Origin: a bacterium
GTDB taxonomy: Bacteria; Arandabacterota; Arandabacteria; Arandabacterales; Arandabacteraceae
Direction: 5' to 3'
NCBI GenBank assembly: GCA_029933125.1
Contig: JAOZOU010000004.1
Location: forward strand, 264,879-328,878
DNA length: 64,000 nucleotides
Shown: positions 27,889 to 35,417 of the stretch, one piece after another
How positions within the stretch are numbered: position 1 is the stretch's first letter
Layout of the letters: each line of letters starts with the position of its first letter
Notes under the pieces: model-generated
The model's database searches: none
What the model was told of the DNA's origin: nothing
The model's input: only the letters and a program-made list of their open reading frames with translations
Program-made: the position numbers and the translations under genes

Positions 27889-28335
27889 TTAGGAGACCTG
27901 GACGGGGATCTCCTTGGCTTTCTTCTCCTCGAGCTTGGGCATCGTGACCTTGAGAACACCGTCTTTGTAGACAGCTTTGACTTTATTGGCGTCGACCTCA
28001 ACCGGCAGCGCTACAGAGCGCTTGAAGTAGCCATAAGCCCGCTCAACCCTGTGTACATTCTCGTTCTCTTCAGTCTTCTCCTGCTTCTTCTCACCACTGA
28101 TCGTAAGAACATCGTTGTTGACGCTGACCTTGATGTCGTCTCGCTTGAGACCCGGCAGCTCGAGGGTTGCGATTACTTCGTTGTCAGTCTCAGTGATGTC
28201 CATTGCCGGATACCAATCCCCCTCATAGGTCTCCGTCGAAGGTAGCGTTCTCCCATAGAATTCGTTGAAGAGTCTATCAATTTCATCTCGAAGACTCAGC
28301 ATGCTCCTAAACGGCGTCCATCTGATGATCGCCAT
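27889..28335 (-). CDS. Small heat-shock protein (Hsp20/alpha-crystallin)
   Basis: ATP-independent holdase chaperone, 148 residues. An N-terminal arm (MAIIRWTPFRSMLSLRDEID) is followed by the alpha-crystallin domain (PAMDITETDNEVIATLELPG through VKAVYKDGVLKVTMPK). It ends with the family I-x-V-like tail EIPVQVS. The start is ATG 28335 with a perfect AAGGAGGTGA at 28341-28350; an in-frame upstream start at 28422 is beyond the promoter and SD. It appears monocistronic: terminator at its 3' end and a -24/-12 promoter 40 bp upstream. Confidence 0.95.
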   Translation of the reverse strand: MAIIRWTPFRSMLSLRDEIDRLFNEFYGRTLPSTETYEGDWYPAMDITETDNEVIATLELPGLKRDDIKVSVNNDVLTISGEKKQEKTEENENVHRVERAYGYFKRSVALPVEVDANKVKAVYKDGVLKVTMPKLEEKKAKEIPVQVS

Positions 28336-28377
28336 TTGAATCACCTCCTTTTCTCGTGATTCCACCTGATTCCATTC

Positions 28378-28392
28378 GCAAAGAGTGTGCCA
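28378..28392 (-). promoter_or_regulatory. Sigma-54 (-24/-12) promoter of hsp20
   Basis: Reading the minus strand, TGGCAC then ACTCT then TTGC, so GG and GC are separated by exactly 10 bp as in canonical RpoN promoters. The predicted start lies near 28366, 16 bp upstream of the hsp20 SD. No competing good -35/-10 pair was found in this position. Confidence 0.65.
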
Positions 28393-28483
28393 GGCTCGAG
28401 CTCCTGAAGATCTGAGCGCCAATTCTTTGAAAAATCAGCAATTACGTCAATGCATCTTTGGAGACACGCTGTTTCCATAGCTT

Positions 28484-28533
28484 GCCAACTTGGCTTAACT
28501 CTGCCGCTATGGACGTCCTCGTAGCAAGAGGAC
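28484..28533. promoter_or_regulatory. Two inverted repeats in the hsp20/pdaD divergent region
   Basis: GCCAA-C-TTGGC (28484-28494) and GTCCTC-N7-GAGGAC (28515-28533) lie about 100-150 bp upstream of the hsp20 -24/-12 promoter. This is the distance at which enhancer-binding activators usually bind. They are also 30-75 bp upstream of the pdaD -35. The 344-bp stretch 28336-28679 holds no gene; it contains these sites, the two promoters and the pdaD repeats. Confidence 0.4.
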
Positions 28534-28560
28534 TGTCAGTCTGGCAAATTCTATTAGGGC

Positions 28561-28589
28561 TTGACAAAACCCGGGTCGTGTTAAATCAT
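28561..28589 (+). promoter_or_regulatory. Probable sigma-70 promoter of pdaD
   Basis: TTGACA (28561-28566), 17-bp spacer, AATCAT (28584-28589, 4 of 6). The predicted start is near 28596, about 75 nt before the SD of pdaD. Confidence 0.5.
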
Positions 28590-28630
28590 TAGCGGTCGGC
28601 GAAGCTAATGACTGGAGGTGTAGTCTCCAG
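28587..28630 (+). promoter_or_regulatory. Tandem inverted repeats at the pdaD transcription start and leader
   Basis: CATTAGC-N10-GCTAATG (28587-28610) overlaps the predicted -10/start region and could be an operator. CTGGAG-N7-CTCCAG (28612-28630) follows 1 bp later and would form a hairpin in the leader. Both have perfect arms of 7 and 6 bp. No regulator or riboswitch class is recognised. Confidence 0.4.
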
Positions 28631-28679
28631 GTAGCTCCGATAAAGCATCAGCTCTCCTATGAAGCGACGGAGGGTCGTC

Positions 28680-29225
28680 ATGATACCTAAGAAGATGTTC
28701 TTGACCAAGGGGGTTGGTCGCCACAGGGATAGGCTGACGAGTTTTGAGCAGGCACTCCGAAATGCTGGCATCGCCCATCTCAATCTCGTAAGGGTTTCGA
28801 GCATTTTCCCCCCTAGATGCAAGCTCATCTCACGCGAGCAAGGACTCAAACAGCTGGCACCTGGGCAAATCACCTATGCCGTTCTGAGTGAGAATGCTAC
28901 TCAAGAGCCACATCGTCTCATGGCAGCCTCTGTTGGCGTGGCCATCCCCAAGGACCCTGAGCAGTACGGCTACCTCTCTGAGTATCACAGTTTTGGTGAG
29001 ACAGAGCAAAAAGCTGGTGACTACGCAGAAGATCTCGCTGCCTCAATGCTGGCAACCATCCTCGGTGTGGATTTCGATCCAGATGCCAGCTATGATACTA
29101 AGCGTGAGATTTGGAAGATCTCTGGGAAAATAGTAAGAACAACAAATGTTACCCAGTCAGCGATCGGCGACAAGCGGGGACTCTGGACAACTGTGCTCGC
29201 CGGTGCTATTTTCATCTGCACTTAG
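28680..29225 (+). CDS. pdaD: Pyruvoyl-dependent arginine decarboxylase
   Basis: Converts arginine to agmatine, the first step of polyamine synthesis by the agmatine route. The 181-residue proenzyme self-cleaves at the Ser-Ser bond in NLVRVSSIFPP (residues 40-41), creating the pyruvoyl group. Other family blocks are MIPKKMFLTKGVGRHRDRLT, SVGVAIPKDPEQYGYLSEY and GLWTTVLAGAIF. I start at ATG 28680 because GGAGGG (28669-28674) is 5 nt upstream and the product then begins like other bacterial PdaD proteins; ATG 28659 would add seven residues. It is divergent from hsp20. Confidence 0.92.
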   Translation: MIPKKMFLTKGVGRHRDRLTSFEQALRNAGIAHLNLVRVSSIFPPRCKLISREQGLKQLAPGQITYAVLSENATQEPHRLMAASVGVAIPKDPEQYGYLSEYHSFGETEQKAGDYAEDLAASMLATILGVDFDPDASYDTKREIWKISGKIVRTTNVTQSAIGDKRGLWTTVLAGAIFICT

Positions 29226-29249
29226 GATTTGGGCCGGGAATGGTCTTCT

Positions 29250-30995
29250 ATGAGAGAGTTCGTTGATAAGCTCGTTGGCCGATTGTTAATCGGGGCTGCC
29301 TTCCTAGCTGCTGCTTCCCTTATTGCTCAATACGGATTTTTCATGCCTGCTTCCTATCTGCAGTATCTTTTCAAGGTCGATGTGCTCATCATAATCCTCT
29401 TTGTAAGCGAGAACTTCATAAGGCTTGCCCTGGCCAGGGATCGCAGAGGTTATCTCAAAGCCCATTGGCTCGACTTCACACTCATAGGCCTCTTCGGTGT
29501 TCAGATTATCTCGTTGAGGTTTTTTTCCGAGTCAAGGATTGTCGCAGCTTTTCTTGCAAAGCTGGACATCAGATCGCTCACAAAAGCTTACATAATAGCA
29601 GCCCAAATCTATATCGGATCTGTGCTCTTCATCAAAACGGTGGATGCAAACAGAGTCATAGCTAAGCTTCGTCTGACTGCACCACAGCTCGTGCTTTTGA
29701 CATTTGCTTCGGCAATAGGCATTGGTACCCTACTTCTGCTCTTACCCCGAGCTACAGCCACAGGACAGTCAATGCCCATTGTCGATGCTCTTTTTACCGC
29801 GACTTCCGCTACGTGCGTTACAGGACTGATAGTTGTCGATACAGGTTCCTATTTTTCAGGATTCGGTCAGGGGATCATCCTCTTCCTTATCCAGCTTGGC
29901 GGTATCGGAATAATGAGTCTCGTTGCATTTTCGGCGACCGTCATGGGTAGGGGAATTGGTGTGAGGCAGAGAGCCCTCCTCAAAGATGTGCTGAGCTCTG
30001 ATTTCTTTGGTGAGGTGACCCCCCTTATCCGAAACATTATCTTGATCACGATGAGTTGCGAAGCAGTTGGTGTTCTTATCTTGTCTCGTGTCTGGGCTAG
30101 CGATTTTGTTTCGCCTTTGACGACCTTCTATTATGCCCTCTTCCACTCAGTCTCGGCCTTTTGCAACGCTGGTTTCTCACTGTTCGATGATAGCCTGGTG
30201 CGCTTCTCGCGAAGACCTGATGTAGTATTCACATTCGCAGGCCTGATAATAATAGGTGGACTGGGCTTCATGGTAATCTCTAATCTTGCCTCGGCTGGTT
30301 ACAGGAGGATACGCGGCGATCGTGTCGGAAGCAGGCTTACTCTTCACACAAGGATTGTTCTGGTGATGTCGCTGACTTTGCTTGTGCTCGGAGCTGTCGC
30401 TGTGCTCTTCCTCGAGGCTGGTGGTTCTCCGCTTGGGGAGCGTGAGCAGCTCTTGACAGCGTTTTTCACTTCAGTTACCGCAAGAACTGCAGGCTTTAGC
30501 ACAATCAGTATGGCTTCCCTTAGTGCGCCTACTGCTCTTGTCGTTATCCTTTTGATGTTCATAGGTGCTTCACCTGGCGGCACAGGAGGAGGTACCAAGA
30601 CAAGCACCATAGCGGTTCTGCTTGCCACAATTCGGTCTATTCTGAGGGGAAGACCAAATGTCGAGCTTTTTAAGCGGACAATCCCGACCGACATTGTTAA
30701 CAAGGCCATATGCGTTGTTTTGCTTTCGCTCGGCCTGATTTTTCTTAGTTCCGTTGCGATTTCAGCCCTCGAGCACCAGCCTTTGACTGAAGTTCTCTTC
30801 GAATGCGTCTCTGCTTTCGGAACGGTTGGGTTATCGCGCGGACTGACCCAGCACTTGACTATCGCGAGCAAGTTGATAATAATAACAACAATGTTCTTTG
30901 GCAGAATTGGACCTCTCACCCTTGGACTTGCAATAGGTCAAAGGAGTAGGGAGACTGCTTATGCATATCCAAGCGAAAGAGTAGTCATTGGATGA
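29250..30995 (+). CDS. ktrB: K+ channel subunit KtrB/TrkH
   Basis: Membrane K+ translocator of the SKT superfamily, 581 residues. After three extra N-terminal helices, the four pore-loop repeats are visible: TATSATCVTGLIVVDT, HSVSAFCNAGFSLFD, TSVTARTAGFSTISM and ECVSAFGTVGLSRGL. Each has the selectivity-filter glycine. I start at ATG 29250; a TTG at 29229 would add seven residues. It follows pdaD by 24 bp. Its RCK partner (ktrA) is 2.7 kb upstream, separated by asnS, hsp20 and pdaD. Confidence 0.92.
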   Translation: MREFVDKLVGRLLIGAAFLAAASLIAQYGFFMPASYLQYLFKVDVLIIILFVSENFIRLALARDRRGYLKAHWLDFTLIGLFGVQIISLRFFSESRIVAAFLAKLDIRSLTKAYIIAAQIYIGSVLFIKTVDANRVIAKLRLTAPQLVLLTFASAIGIGTLLLLLPRATATGQSMPIVDALFTATSATCVTGLIVVDTGSYFSGFGQGIILFLIQLGGIGIMSLVAFSATVMGRGIGVRQRALLKDVLSSDFFGEVTPLIRNIILITMSCEAVGVLILSRVWASDFVSPLTTFYYALFHSVSAFCNAGFSLFDDSLVRFSRRPDVVFTFAGLIIIGGLGFMVISNLASAGYRRIRGDRVGSRLTLHTRIVLVMSLTLLVLGAVAVLFLEAGGSPLGEREQLLTAFFTSVTARTAGFSTISMASLSAPTALVVILLMFIGASPGGTGGGTKTSTIAVLLATIRSILRGRPNVELFKRTIPTDIVNKAICVVLLSLGLIFLSSVAISALEHQPLTEVLFECVSAFGTVGLSRGLTQHLTIASKLIIITTMFFGRIGPLTLGLAIGQRSRETAYAYPSERVVIG

Positions 30996-31010
30996 GAGGG
31001 GGAGACGGTT

Positions 31011-31670
31011 TTGGTGGTGAAGACCCGCAAGAAAAGCTCTACGCCTAAGCGCAAGAAGATTCGTAAGGCAACTACGAAGAAGTCTTCAAGAGCAACCAAA
31101 AAGAAGCCGGGAAAGGTAACGAGACCCAAAAAGGCAGCCAAGCCAAAGAAGGTGCGCTCGTCTTCGAAGGCAGGATCCGTCAAGAGCGGATCCAAGAAGA
31201 GCGGGATAGCGCGGAAGAAGGCGCAGACAAAAAGCTCCTCGAAGTCAAGCAAGCTAGCTGTTAAGCCTTCGCGCATTGAGGAACTTCGAGCAATGCTTGA
31301 GGCAAGGCGCGCGGAGATACTTGAGGAGATAAAGCGTGCAAGGCAGGACAGCCTTGAAATAGATAGAACAAGTTTTCCCGAGGTTGGTGATCTCGTTTCG
31401 GCTTCGGTTGAGAAGGAAAAGGCTTTTGAATATGGGGAGGCAGGGGTAAATGCTCTGCGTGAGATTGATCTTGCGCTTGAGAAACTCGAGGAAGGGACCT
31501 ACGGTATCTGCGAATCCTGTGGTAAGCCAATCTCGTTGAAGCGGCTACGCATAATGCCTTCGGCGAGGCTCTGTATACGGTGCAAAGCCAAAGAAGAGGA
31601 AATCAAGCTCTCACATGATCGCCTCAATCGCTACCCCAGTGCATTTGGTCAAGAGGGTGCGGAGGATTAG
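31011..31670 (+). CDS. DksA/TraR zinc-finger protein with long H1-like basic N-terminal tail
   Basis: 219 residues in two unlike halves. Residues 1-85 are almost only Lys, Ser, Arg, Ala, Thr and Pro (for example RKKSSTPKRKKIRKATTKKS), like histone H1 or AlgP tails. Residues 86-219 are a DksA/TraR module: coiled coil SRIEELRAMLEARRAEILEE, then the C4 zinc finger CESCGKPISLKRLRIMPSAR followed by LCIRCKAKEEE. DksA proteins bind the RNA polymerase secondary channel. The basic tail would bind DNA or RNA non-specifically. TTG 31011 has GAGGGGGAG at 30996-31004. It starts 15 bp after ktrB. Confidence 0.85.
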   Translation: MVVKTRKKSSTPKRKKIRKATTKKSSRATKKKPGKVTRPKKAAKPKKVRSSSKAGSVKSGSKKSGIARKKAQTKSSSKSSKLAVKPSRIEELRAMLEARRAEILEEIKRARQDSLEIDRTSFPEVGDLVSASVEKEKAFEYGEAGVNALREIDLALEKLEEGTYGICESCGKPISLKRLRIMPSARLCIRCKAKEEEIKLSHDRLNRYPSAFGQEGAED

Positions 31671-31691
31671 GGGCAAACCTTAGGCGATCCA

Positions 31692-31720
31692 TTGACAAAA
31701 TGCGCCAATTGGGCTATAGT
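31692..31720 (+). promoter_or_regulatory. Strong sigma-70 promoter for the small secreted protein
   Basis: TTGACA (31692-31697), 17-bp spacer, TATAGT (31715-31720, 5 of 6). Predicted start near 31727, with the SD at 31739-31744. Confidence 0.8.
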
Positions 31721-31752
31721 AAAGTTGTAGGCTGGAACTGGAGGCGATGCTG

Positions 31753-32052
31753 ATGCAGGTGAGGCTCTGGGTTGCTCTCATCATCGCTTGTCTTTTGATG
31801 CTTTCCACATCCGCAATTGCTGGACCAAAGATACCCAACTGGGGCGATCCCGACATAGTTGAGGGAATGCGACCTACGAACCCAACCCCAGAGGATGTGA
31901 CGTTTGACGAGGTTGGAGCTACGGTCACCATTTGTCCTTTCAGGCTGCCAATCATGGTGATCGAGAAGCAAGAGCACCCGAAGGAATCTGAACTTTCGAA
32001 GAAGAATCTGCCTGCTGTTTACCGATTCTTAGGAAGAGCTGATAGCAGGTAG
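31753..32052 (+). CDS. Small secreted protein, unknown function
   Basis: 99 residues from ATG 31753, which has TGGAGG 8 nt upstream; an ATG at 31747 is only 2 nt from the SD. The N-terminus MQVRLWVALIIACLLMLSTS then AIAGPK is a clear signal peptide with predicted cleavage after Ala-Ile-Ala. The mature ~75 residues are polar (KIPNWGDPDIVEGMRPTNPT) with one Cys. I do not recognise a family. It has its own strong promoter and is followed after 42 bp by the large AAA+ regulator. Confidence 0.7.
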   Translation: MQVRLWVALIIACLLMLSTSAIAGPKIPNWGDPDIVEGMRPTNPTPEDVTFDEVGATVTICPFRLPIMVIEKQEHPKESELSKKNLPAVYRFLGRADSR

Positions 32053-32094
32053 CTATTGGAACTGCGCCCTTCTTGAAAGCGGGGAAAGGGTGAC

Positions 32095-35000
32095 ATGGAA
32101 GATCCATGTGGTGGGCCTGGCGAGCGAGAAGACGAAGATCCCAAGCCTGAAAACATTCGTTCTTCAACAGAAGACCTAGGCAATTTCTGTCTTGCCACTG
32201 GCGAGTTTAGTACGGCCATAGAGTATTTCACCCGAGTTCTTTGCACCTGCAATGCTGATGCCTCCCCATCGAAGAAAGCCTCCCTCCTCAGGAAGTTGGC
32301 CATCTGTTATTGCAAGATGGGCAAGTGCGATCATGCTCTTGAGCTTCTTGACAAGGCTTTTGCTCTTGTTGCTGACGGCGAAGATCCATTCGAACTGGCA
32401 CGCATAATAGGGGAGCGGGGCTGGGTGCACTTCAAACGTGGTGAGTATGAGCTCTCTGAAGCAGACTTGCAAGCCGGTTTGGATATCCTCATCGGTGAAG
32501 AAAGAGGGAAGGTGATTGGTCGCTTCTACAACCGTCTGGGTGGTGTCTTTTACCGCAGGGGTGAGATCGATAAGGCTATGGATTTCTACCGAGCAGCTCT
32601 GGGTGTAGCGAGATCGCTTGACGAACGTGAGCTTGTCGGTGTGTGCCTCAATAATCTGGGTCTAGTCTGCAAGAGCCAGGGTCGCTGGAACGAGGCAAAG
32701 GCATTCTTCGAGGATGCCCTGGCGATTGCTGAGGAAGTAGGGCAGCATTTTGAGAAGGGAACAAGACTCAACAATCTCGGTATTGTTTATTCCAAGCTGG
32801 GTGATTGGAAGAAGGCATATCGCTACTGGAGTGAGGCTCTCAACATTTTCGTCAGCATAGGTAATCGCTGGGAACTCGTCTTGGTTTATATAGCACTCGG
32901 CAACTATTATCTCACCTATCGCGATTTTGACCGTGCAGAGGAGTACTATGTGCGGGCTATGAGGGAAAGTTCCGACAACGGGGATGCGCGTACTGCTGCC
33001 TTGAGCTTCGAGGCTATGGGCGATCTTCATCAGGCATGTGGGAGATTTGACTCGGCTCTAAGGTGCTACCATGAGGCGCTGGAGATAGCGGCGGAGATAG
33101 CCCCAACGAGCGATATTGTTGCCGAAGTGAAAAGACGTCTGGCCGACCTCGAAGTCAAGCGAGGTAATTACAAGGAAGCCCTCGATCTGAGTAAGCAGGC
33201 CGTTGAGACGTCGAGTAAAATCGGTGATGTTTTCGAGCACGCGTGTGCGATTCGGTCTCGCTCGTGTGCTTTGCATTACCTTGGTGAGTGGGAGCAGGCA
33301 AGAAATGGTTTCGAGAAGGCAATTGATATTTTCTCGAGCCTTGGCAGTAAAAAGGAGCTTGCGACTACATATCTCATGGCAGGCGAGCTCATGCTATCTG
33401 AGGATGCTCACAGAAAGCTGGCTGCATCGTATCTTTCCTTGGCTGCCTCCCTCTTTGATGAGATGGGAATGACCTACGAAGCAGGCCTCGCTTCGCTGGG
33501 GCTTGGCAAGATCGCAGCGGCAAAAGGTGATGTTGAGTTCTGCTATGAGCTTCTTGATAGGGTTGCCAATGCGCTTGACGAACAAGCGCCCGAGGAGCTT
33601 CGTGAGATGATTCGGAGGATAGGGCTTGAGGCCGATGAAAGCGTTGCAAGGCTATCGGTAAGCGATTCAAACGATCTGGCAAGCTTCAATGAGATTGTTG
33701 GCAAGATTCTGGCAACCCATGGCGACGGTGAGAGAATGCAACTAGTGCTAAACGGTTGTCTCGATCGGACAGTTGCGGAGCGAGGCGCTATACTTGTGGG
33801 GACTCGTGACCATCTGGAGGCAGTTGCAAGCTCCAATTTCGAGAGCCAGGATATCGAAACAATCGGGGTACTGGTCAGGCGTCTTGCTGAAGCATCTGGC
33901 TCTTCACTGAGACCGATTGTGACCACTTGCCTCAAGGATGACATGCGCTTTGGCTTTAGCGCCCAGAATGGTGTCCCGGAGCGCGCAGCTCTATGTGTCC
34001 CCTTAAAAATCAGCGACAGCGAGTATGCTTTCATTTATCTTGATTCACCATCCAAGAGTGTTTTTGGAAAATCACAGGTTGAATTCGTGGTAGCAATGGC
34101 TGGCATCCTCAAGACGGTGATATCCGAGGCTAAACTTGGAAGGTACGTTGAGGAAACTCGGTATCTAAGAAGCAAGCTCAAGGACAGCAAGCGCATAGGT
34201 GGCCTCATCACTCAGAATCGTAAGATGCTCGAGATAGTAGACGCTATTCAATTCCTTTGTCGTACATCGACGACTGTGCTGATTGAAGGTGAGACGGGTA
34301 CAGGGAAGGAGATGTTGGCAAGGGCTATCCACATGTGTGGCGACAGGAAGCGAAAGCCATTTGTAACGATCGATTGTTCAGCGCTTGCAAACGATATAAT
34401 CGAGAGCGAGCTCTTCGGTCATGTCAAGGGTGCCTTCACTGATGCCAAGGCGGCCAAGAAGGGCTTGTTTGAGGAGGCACATGGAGGGACGGTCTTCCTT
34501 GACGAGATTGATAAGACATCTCAGAAGTTCCAGCAGCGACTCCTGCAGGTGGTTGACAAGCGAGAGTTCAAACCAGTGGGATCGACAACCTCACGGAGAG
34601 TTGACTTCCGCCTGATATGTGCAACCAATAGGGACCTGGCAGAGCAAGTGCGGACAGGTCATTTCCTTGAGGATCTCTATTACAGATTGAAGGTGATCTC
34701 TCTTAAGATTCCGCCGCTGAGGGAAAGACGGGATGATATACCCCTTCTAGCCGAACACTTTCTCGAAGTTTACAATGAACGTCTTGGTAAGTCTGTGGTC
34801 GGTTTCACCTCAGGAGCAATGGATCTCCTCGTAAGCTATTATTGGCCTGGTAACGTAAGGCAGCTGGAGCATGAAATCGAACGAGCTGTCACTTTCTCTA
34901 GAGATGGTGACCTCATTGTTCCAGATCTCTTTTCCGAAGAGGTGAGGGGGTGGAACATGCCCCTTGGGGAGACCAAGGTGAAGCCCATAGCCCAGGCTGT

Positions 35001-35136
35001 AGAGGAGGTCGAGAAAGCCCTAATAAGGGAGGCTATGAGAAGATTTGGTGGAAATAAAACTAAGGTCGCAAAGAGCCTCGGCCTGAGCCGAAGGGGACTC
35101 CTCAACAAGCTTCATCGTTACCGCATAAAGGCGTAA
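32095..35136 (+). CDS. TPR-GAF-AAA+ sigma-54-type enhancer-binding regulator
   Basis: 1,013 residues. Residues 20-480 hold a long array of TPRs (for example LVGVCLNNLGLVCKSQGRWN). Residues 520-690 form a GAF-like sensor. The AAA+ domain runs 700-930 with Walker A EGETGTGKEMLARAIH (about 729), Walker B GGTVFLDEIDKTSQ (about 799), sensor RLICATNRDLAEQV and arginine fingers near YYRLKVISLKIPPLRERRDD. The C-terminus is a Fis-type helix-turn-helix (NKTKVAKSLGLSRRGLLNKL). The sigma-54 contact loop reads GAFTDA instead of GAFTGA (about residues 779-784), the one departure from a standard activator. No response-receiver domain is present, so control is likely through ligand or protein binding to the TPR/GAF part. 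Targets may include the hsp20 -24/-12 promoter, but this is only inference. Confidence 0.9.
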   Translation: MEDPCGGPGEREDEDPKPENIRSSTEDLGNFCLATGEFSTAIEYFTRVLCTCNADASPSKKASLLRKLAICYCKMGKCDHALELLDKAFALVADGEDPFELARIIGERGWVHFKRGEYELSEADLQAGLDILIGEERGKVIGRFYNRLGGVFYRRGEIDKAMDFYRAALGVARSLDERELVGVCLNNLGLVCKSQGRWNEAKAFFEDALAIAEEVGQHFEKGTRLNNLGIVYSKLGDWKKAYRYWSEALNIFVSIGNRWELVLVYIALGNYYLTYRDFDRAEEYYVRAMRESSDNGDARTAALSFEAMGDLHQACGRFDSALRCYHEALEIAAEIAPTSDIVAEVKRRLADLEVKRGNYKEALDLSKQAVETSSKIGDVFEHACAIRSRSCALHYLGEWEQARNGFEKAIDIFSSLGSKKELATTYLMAGELMLSEDAHRKLAASYLSLAASLFDEMGMTYEAGLASLGLGKIAAAKGDVEFCYELLDRVANALDEQAPEELREMIRRIGLEADESVARLSVSDSNDLASFNEIVGKILATHGDGERMQLVLNGCLDRTVAERGAILVGTRDHLEAVASSNFESQDIETIGVLVRRLAEASGSSLRPIVTTCLKDDMRFGFSAQNGVPERAALCVPLKISDSEYAFIYLDSPSKSVFGKSQVEFVVAMAGILKTVISEAKLGRYVEETRYLRSKLKDSKRIGGLITQNRKMLEIVDAIQFLCRTSTTVLIEGETGTGKEMLARAIHMCGDRKRKPFVTIDCSALANDIIESELFGHVKGAFTDAKAAKKGLFEEAHGGTVFLDEIDKTSQKFQQRLLQVVDKREFKPVGSTTSRRVDFRLICATNRDLAEQVRTGHFLEDLYYRLKVISLKIPPLRERRDDIPLLAEHFLEVYNERLGKSVVGFTSGAMDLLVSYYWPGNVRQLEHEIERAVTFSRDGDLIVPDLFSEEVRGWNMPLGETKVKPIAQAVEEVEKALIREAMRRFGGNKTKVAKSLGLSRRGLLNKLHRYRIKA

Positions 35137-35417
35137 ACTGCCTTCACGTTGGACTGTTACCTTGTTTACCACTGTAATCGTTTGCAACATAAAGAGTTAG
35201 CGTATATCGAGATCCACTGTGAACCTTCTTCACGTTTAAACCCTGCCCTTGGCCGTTATCGGTTGCCTCACAAGAATCATGAATCTTGTAATACGTTGTG
35301 ATCCAATAAGTTAATCTGGCAGGAAACGATTCAACTTTGGGGCTTTCGGCACGATGATTGCATTTTGCAAGGAGTGAGAAGCCTCTCGTCCAGAGGCAGT
35401 GTCGACAGGACCTGGAG

